Positions 14,501-18,131 of a stretch of DNA of 18,131 bases are shown in pieces. Position 1 is the first letter of the stretch. Each line of letters opens with the position of its first letter. The DNA lies in NCBI GenBank assembly GCA_005877345.1, contig VBPR01000031.1, positions 1 to 18,131 on the forward strand. The letters are read 5' to 3'. The DNA is from Nitrososphaerota archaeon. GTDB taxonomy: Archaea > Thermoproteota > Nitrososphaeria > Nitrososphaerales > Nitrososphaeraceae. The position numbers and the translations under genes were made by a program. The notes beneath the pieces were generated by a model, which saw only the letters and a list, made by a program, of their open reading frames with translations, made no database searches and had not been told where the DNA came from.

Positions 14501-15802
14501 CTATGATGCCGGACTAATTTGATATATGCTACCCAACCCGATTGATACGACATACAAATTACCATCAGGTCCGACTTCTAAATCAGTAACGCCACCAAAT
14601 CCTTCACCAAACACAATATTACTTACCCCTGGTGAGGATGGTTTTTCTATAACTCTTGAGGAAAGCTCTTGTGGAAGAACTAGATCTTTCCTATCTGATG
14701 TCAGATCAAAATGATAAATCCTTCCATTATGCACATCTCCTACAAACATATCGTTCTCGTATGCGGTACCAAGTTTATTTGAATTTAAAAATTTTACAGC
14801 TGTTGGTCCAGCTGTATTTACCCAAACTAGCTCAGGATCACTATAGTGTCCCTTTCCATTAAAGTTTTGTAAATCAGATTCTGAAAAAGAATCCTCCAAT
14901 GATGCCAAACCTTGTACCTGTTGCCATCCACTATTGAACCCAGGGAGAACCAAGTTTATTTCATCGCCATTCCCAGGTCCATTTTCTGTATCCCATAAAT
15001 TACCAGATATAGGATCAAAGTCCATACCAAAACTATTTCGAATTCCATATGCATAGTACAATCGCAACGGAATAGAATCTCCAAGAATTCCATCAGTGGG
15101 TTGACCGTTCTGGGTAATCCTCAATATACCTGATCTTCCATCTGGATCGATTCCATTCTTGTAATTTTGAGTCTTGGTTTCAGTGGTTGGTCCCTTAAAT
15201 GAACCATCAACGTCACCAATTGCTACATAGATGTTTTTGTCAGGTCCAATTATTATGTTACCTCCATTATGACGGGGCCCCGGGTTTGCCGGTAGATCCA
15301 TTAAGAGTAATGGATTAATCAGCGCGTCACCCGATAACTCGTATCTATACACCCTATTTCCAATCGGTTGTTTTCCAGCTTTATCCTCTCCATCTTTTCC
15401 TTCAATTTCAGTATAGTAAATAAACACATAAGTTGTGGAACCATCTTTTGATACGGCTATTCCGCACAGACATCTTTCGACAGAATTCGCCACATTAACA
15501 TCAAGTACAGGTTTTGCAAGAACTTTACCATTGACTATTCTTTTGACCATACCAGTATCTTTCTCAAGTACCAAAATGTCATTCGGGCCAACGAAGGCCA
15601 TAGTTGTAGGAGTACTTAATCCCTCTGCAATTGTGGTAATTTTCAGCTTCGAATCAAAAAGTTTTGGTTTTCCCTCTTCCACAAACTCGGTTTTTGCAAA
15701 TTTCTCTTGAGCTTTCGCAAATTGATGAGGTATTATGCAAGCAAGTATCAAAAGTGAAATCAAAGTAGATGTTATTAAGATTCTAACCAAGGCTTCCAAC
15801 AA
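14501..15802 (-). CDS. Secreted PQQ-dependent glucose/sorbosone-dehydrogenase-like quinoprotein
   Basis: 433 residues from TTG 15802; a second TTG follows directly and a TGA lies just upstream. A signal peptide or N-terminal anchor spans about 5-31. The body is a six-bladed propeller of the GSDH family (soluble PQQ glucose dehydrogenase/aldose sugar dehydrogenase). Landmarks are ITTIAEGLSTPTTMAFVG (55-72), CLCGIAVSKDG (111-121), the conserved His178 in PGPRHNGGNIIIGPD that acts as base in characterised members, YAYGIRNSFGMDFDP (250-264), and DTENGPGNGDEINLV (271-285). Characterised members oxidise aldose sugars outside the cell using PQQ and calcium. Whether this archaeon has PQQ is unknown, so it may be a structural relative. 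It stands alone; the upstream 228 bases contain only a TATA-like tatattaaat at its 5' side. Confidence 0.88.
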   Translation of the reverse strand: MLEALVRILITSTLISLLILACIIPHQFAKAQEKFAKTEFVEEGKPKLFDSKLKITTIAEGLSTPTTMAFVGPNDILVLEKDTGMVKRIVNGKVLAKPVLDVNVANSVERCLCGIAVSKDGSTTYVFIYYTEIEGKDGEDKAGKQPIGNRVYRYELSGDALINPLLLMDLPANPGPRHNGGNIIIGPDKNIYVAIGDVDGSFKGPTTETKTQNYKNGIDPDGRSGILRITQNGQPTDGILGDSIPLRLYYAYGIRNSFGMDFDPISGNLWDTENGPGNGDEINLVLPGFNSGWQQVQGLASLEDSFSESDLQNFNGKGHYSDPELVWVNTAGPTAVKFLNSNKLGTAYENDMFVGDVHNGRIYHFDLTSDRKDLVLPQELSSRVIEKPSSPGVSNIVFGEGFGGVTDLEVGPDGNLYVVSIGLGSIYQISPAS

Positions 15803-16030
15803 TCATTCACGCCGGATTTAATATACATATCGAAGTGTTTCTTGTGAGAAAATTATAAAAAGTTCCGAGCTATGAAAGTGTTTTCTGCGTGAAAGAAAGG
15901 ATCCAAGTTGTGGCTTGTCCTGGATAATCAAAAATAAGGGTTATCTCATAGAAATATCTGACTTTATGTAAGAAAATAAAGTTAAAGTTGTCATTTCGAA
16001 ATTCTCTTTGTGTATCGGAGAAATAATATT
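15803..16030. other. Intergenic spacer
   Basis: Holds the promoter side of the dehydrogenase gene (AT-rich, near 15820-15830) and no gene, RNA or repeat that I can support. Confidence 0.35.
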
Positions 16031-16273
16031 CTAATAGGAATGTTTTTCCGTCTTGTGCTCTTTAAGATTAGGATATTTTGAAAATGTACATTTACATTTA
16101 TCACATTCCCATTGAAGTTCTTTAGCCTCAGTAAAACTATCATACATTATATCTTTCTTTACGTACATCTTTGACTTATAGTCGTATTTGGCAGGATTGT
16201 AATTTAATTTGTACTTAATTGAATTTATTCTCACTTCTAAGATAGAAAATAAGAGAAGTACTTTATAATTCAA
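16031..16273 (-). CDS. Short C2H2 zinc-finger protein
   Basis: 80 residues from TTG 16273. The C-terminus is a single zinc finger, Cys57-x2-Cys60-x12-His73-x4-His78, with Phe64 and Leu70 at the usual core positions (CDKCKCTFSKYPNLKEHKTE). An extra Cys62 lies inside the finger. The N-terminal 35 residues are basic and partly hydrophobic and might be spurious. ATG 16168 would give a 45-residue form that keeps the finger. I prefer the TTG because GGAG lies seven bases before it and a TATA-like ttttaatata (16293-16302) lies 20-29 bases upstream. Single-finger proteins of this size are common in archaea, and the few characterised ones bind DNA. The target is unknown. Confidence 0.7.
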   Translation of the reverse strand: MNYKVLLLFSILEVRINSIKYKLNYNPAKYDYKSKMYVKKDIMYDSFTEAKELQWECDKCKCTFSKYPNLKEHKTEKHSY

Positions 16274-16394
16274 TATGTTACTCCATATAGGATTTTAATA
16301 TAAAAAAAACTGATAACTTTTGACCTATTAAATCATTGAGAATATTATTGAAAAGACTTATAGGAAAATAGGTGGTTTATATGACATACTTTCT

Positions 16395-17078
16395 ATGCCA
16401 ACTGAAAATAATCCAGTCACCAGATTCAAGGACAGAGAACATGCAGCAGATCTTCTCATATCCAAACTCAAGAATGAGCTTAAGCATGAAAATCCAAAAG
16501 AAATAACAATTTTTGGAGTTCCACGTGGCGGAGTAATACTCGCATATTCGATTCACCAGAATAAAATTGCAAATTATTTTGATATTGTAATACCTCGTAA
16601 ATTGGGAGCACCGAACAACAAGGAGCTTGGCATAGGAGCAATAATGGATAATGACACTGTTTATCTTAATGAATATGTTGTAAAGGCTTTGAGAGTCTCC
16701 GATGATTACATAGAGACAGAAAAATTAGTCCAGGTGCGAGAAATTGAACGTAGAACTTTACTTTACAGACCCAAACAGGATGAATATAATATTAAAGATA
16801 AAACAATAATTCTTGTTGATGATGGTGCCGCAACTGGAGCTACACTTGTGGTTTCTGCTAGATGGATAAGGAAGAGGAAACCAAAAAAGATAATCATAGC
16901 AATACCAGTGGCTCCTAATGAGACTGTCGAGCTTTTAAAAAATGAAGCAGATGAAGTCGCGACCATCCTGATACCACCCACCAGTAATTTTACTTCGGTA
17001 GCTCAATTCTATGACAACTTTGAAGAAATAACTGATGATAAAGTAGTAAAAATTATGAACGCAATGTACCAAAAATAA
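16395..17078 (+). CDS. Phosphoribosyltransferase-fold protein (COG1926 type)
   Basis: 227 residues, ATG start, cytoplasmic. The type I PRTase PRPP-binding loop is at about 138-150 (IILVDDGAATGAT). The family-specific front half has FKDREHAADLL (11-21), IFGVPRGGVILAY (39-51), IVIPRKLGAPNNKELGIGAI (64-83), a central helix rich in Glu/Arg, and at the end IPPTSNFTSVAQFYDNFEEI. This pattern (GVPRGGV and RKLGAP followed by the PRPP loop) is that of COG1926 predicted phosphoribosyltransferases. The reaction has not been assigned for most of them, and no purine or pyrimidine salvage specificity can be read here. The gene stands alone and converges on nuoN with 73 bases between. Confidence 0.88.
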   Translation: MPTENNPVTRFKDREHAADLLISKLKNELKHENPKEITIFGVPRGGVILAYSIHQNKIANYFDIVIPRKLGAPNNKELGIGAIMDNDTVYLNEYVVKALRVSDDYIETEKLVQVREIERRTLLYRPKQDEYNIKDKTIILVDDGAATGATLVVSARWIRKRKPKKIIIAIPVAPNETVELLKNEADEVATILIPPTSNFTSVAQFYDNFEEITDDKVVKIMNAMYQK

Positions 17079-17151
17079 ATAGTTACTATAGACTGTTACA
17101 ATCTGATTCTTTACTTAAATCTATCATTTAATGTAACTCTAACTTTACACC

Positions 17152-18131
17152 TTATCTTAAAGGAATAGAAGGTAATACCGCGGTAAGTTGTGATAGATTT
17201 GGTACTGAGTTTGTAGCAAATTCCAGGATTGGTGCATGCCATATACCAAAACCGACCATGAATATCATAGCGAAGATGAGTACTGCCGATATTGCTCTTG
17301 GTTCTTTAACTTTCGATGAATCAGGTGAGTCTTCCATGTACATTTTTCTCATTATCCATGCATAATAACCAAGAGAAAGAGCACTATTCAAAACTCCAGC
17401 AATAGCCAAGTATGGTCCCCACCAAACTTCTGATCCAGAATTGATTGCAGAACCGAATATTACCAGCTTGCTCCAAAATCCATTGAGCGGCGGGACTCCT
17501 GCCAATGCTAACATTGATATTGACAGTGCTATGGCCGTTAGTGGCATCCTTTTTGCAAGACCTCTGTACTTTTCAATACTATAACTGCTAAGTGTGATTG
17601 CTACTGCAGCAGCCGCAATGAATGCAGCAGATTTCATAACAGCATGATTGAGAATATAGAATAGAGAACCTGGAAGAGCTTGATCACTGTAAGGTGCTAG
17701 GGCAAGACCAATCATGATGTAGCCTGCCTGAGCAATACTCGAGTAAGCCAATATTCTGGGCACGCTCTTTTGGACCAATGCGCCTAGGTTGCCTAGTGTC
17801 ATTGTTAGTACAGCTATTATGGCCAGTAACACGGACCAGTCAAGATGCAATACAAATATAGCCAGAATAATTACACGAATAGCAGCAGCAAAACCCGCTT
17901 TTTTTGTACCTGCCGAGAGTAACGCTCCAATTGTAGTTGGGGCACCCTCATATGCATCAGGAAGCCACATGTGAAATGGAACAAGACCCATCTTAAATCC
18001 AAATCCTGCTATGAATAACGCTAGAGCAAGCACACTGATAGGAACTAGATCTTTCTGAATATTGACCAATGAAACTATTGCTTGGCCAATGTTAGTGGTT
18101 CCAGTTATTCCATAAACTAATCCAATAGCAA
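17152..18131 (-). CDS. nuoN: NADH-quinone oxidoreductase-like (complex I) subunit N, 5' part off window
   Basis: 325 residues are visible and the frame is open through 18131; about 150-170 N-terminal residues are missing compared with the usual 480-500. The internal TTG at 18069 is not the start, because AIGLVYGITGTTNIGQAI, a typical NuoN stretch, continues in frame before it. Landmarks are FGFKMGLVPFHMWLPDAYEG with the conserved proton-channel lysine, a second lysine segment in SAGTKKAGFAA, and repeated helices ending with IPLR. NuoN is one of the three antiporter-like proton-pumping membrane subunits; in Thaumarchaeota complex I lacks the NADH module and probably takes electrons from another donor. 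It is often last in the operon, and here its stop is followed by a convergent gene, consistent with that. Confidence 0.92.
   Translation of the reverse strand, partial: AIGLVYGITGTTNIGQAIVSLVNIQKDLVPISVLALALFIAGFGFKMGLVPFHMWLPDAYEGAPTTIGALLSAGTKKAGFAAAIRVIILAIFVLHLDWSVLLAIIAVLTMTLGNLGALVQKSVPRILAYSSIAQAGYIMIGLALAPYSDQALPGSLFYILNHAVMKSAAFIAAAAVAITLSSYSIEKYRGLAKRMPLTAIALSISMLALAGVPPLNGFWSKLVIFGSAINSGSEVWWGPYLAIAGVLNSALSLGYYAWIMRKMYMEDSPDSSKVKEPRAISAVLIFAMIFMVGFGIWHAPILEFATNSVPNLSQLTAVLPSIPLR

Noticed and set aside
15925..15955. Imperfect inverted repeat (gataatc and ggttatc)
   Set aside because: It is short with a mismatch, is expected by chance in AT-rich DNA, and no gene end fits it.
17152..18069. 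NuoN as a complete 305-residue protein
   Set aside because: The frame continues upstream to the window edge with typical NuoN sequence, so the TTG at 18069 is internal.

Overview
The window looks like chromosomal DNA from an ammonia-oxidising archaeon (Nitrososphaeria/Thaumarchaeota). The evidence is low GC, TATA-type promoters placed about 25-30 bases before start codons (leaderless transcripts), frequent TTG starts, a NuoN-type complex I subunit, an archaeal Dps-like thioferritin, a short archaeal C2H2 zinc-finger protein, and many small secreted or membrane-anchored proteins. The AT-rich composition with NHL and RTX proteins suggests a Nitrosocosmicus-like soil lineage, but this is inference and not a species call.

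Region 1 (1-9012) is a cell-surface, probably copper-related block. A very large minus-strand gene, open at the left edge, encodes one chain with a signal peptide, CopC, CopD, a YtkA/FixH-like domain, a virginiamycin-B-lyase-type propeller and a C-terminal membrane segment. It shares a 116-base divergent intergenic region with a plus-strand series of seven secreted or anchored proteins. These are a CopC-neighbour-type beta domain with a coiled coil and anchor, three Ig-like/YtkA-like proteins, a His-rich helical protein, a Cys-containing conserved secreted protein and an NHL propeller. Four neighbouring proteins (the CopC fusion and the genes at 3098, 4027 and 4768) have a histidine exactly at the predicted mature N-terminus. 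That is the hallmark position of copper ligands in CopC. I infer a copper capture and delivery module for the extracytoplasmic space.

Region 2 (9064-11640) holds small, loosely related genes: a membrane-anchored unknown (minus), a secreted RTX calcium-binding repeat protein (plus), a PNPOx-like split-barrel protein (minus), and a broken secreted Asp/Asn/Cys-rich two-repeat protein (minus) whose reading frame is interrupted by two indels in A runs.

Region 3 (11654-18131) is more conventional: an ABC1/UbiB-family kinase-like protein and a small conserved unknown (minus), a Dps-like thioferritin (plus), a PQQ-dependent glucose/sorbosone-dehydrogenase-like secreted protein (minus), a C2H2 zinc-finger protein (minus), a COG1926-type phosphoribosyltransferase (plus), and the C-terminal two thirds of NuoN (minus, open at the right edge).

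Three single-base indels restore continuous proteins in two genes (near 5613-5640, at 11144-11147 and at 11358-11362). These are either real gene decay or assembly errors. I saw no tRNA, rRNA, CRISPR array, insertion sequence or transposase.
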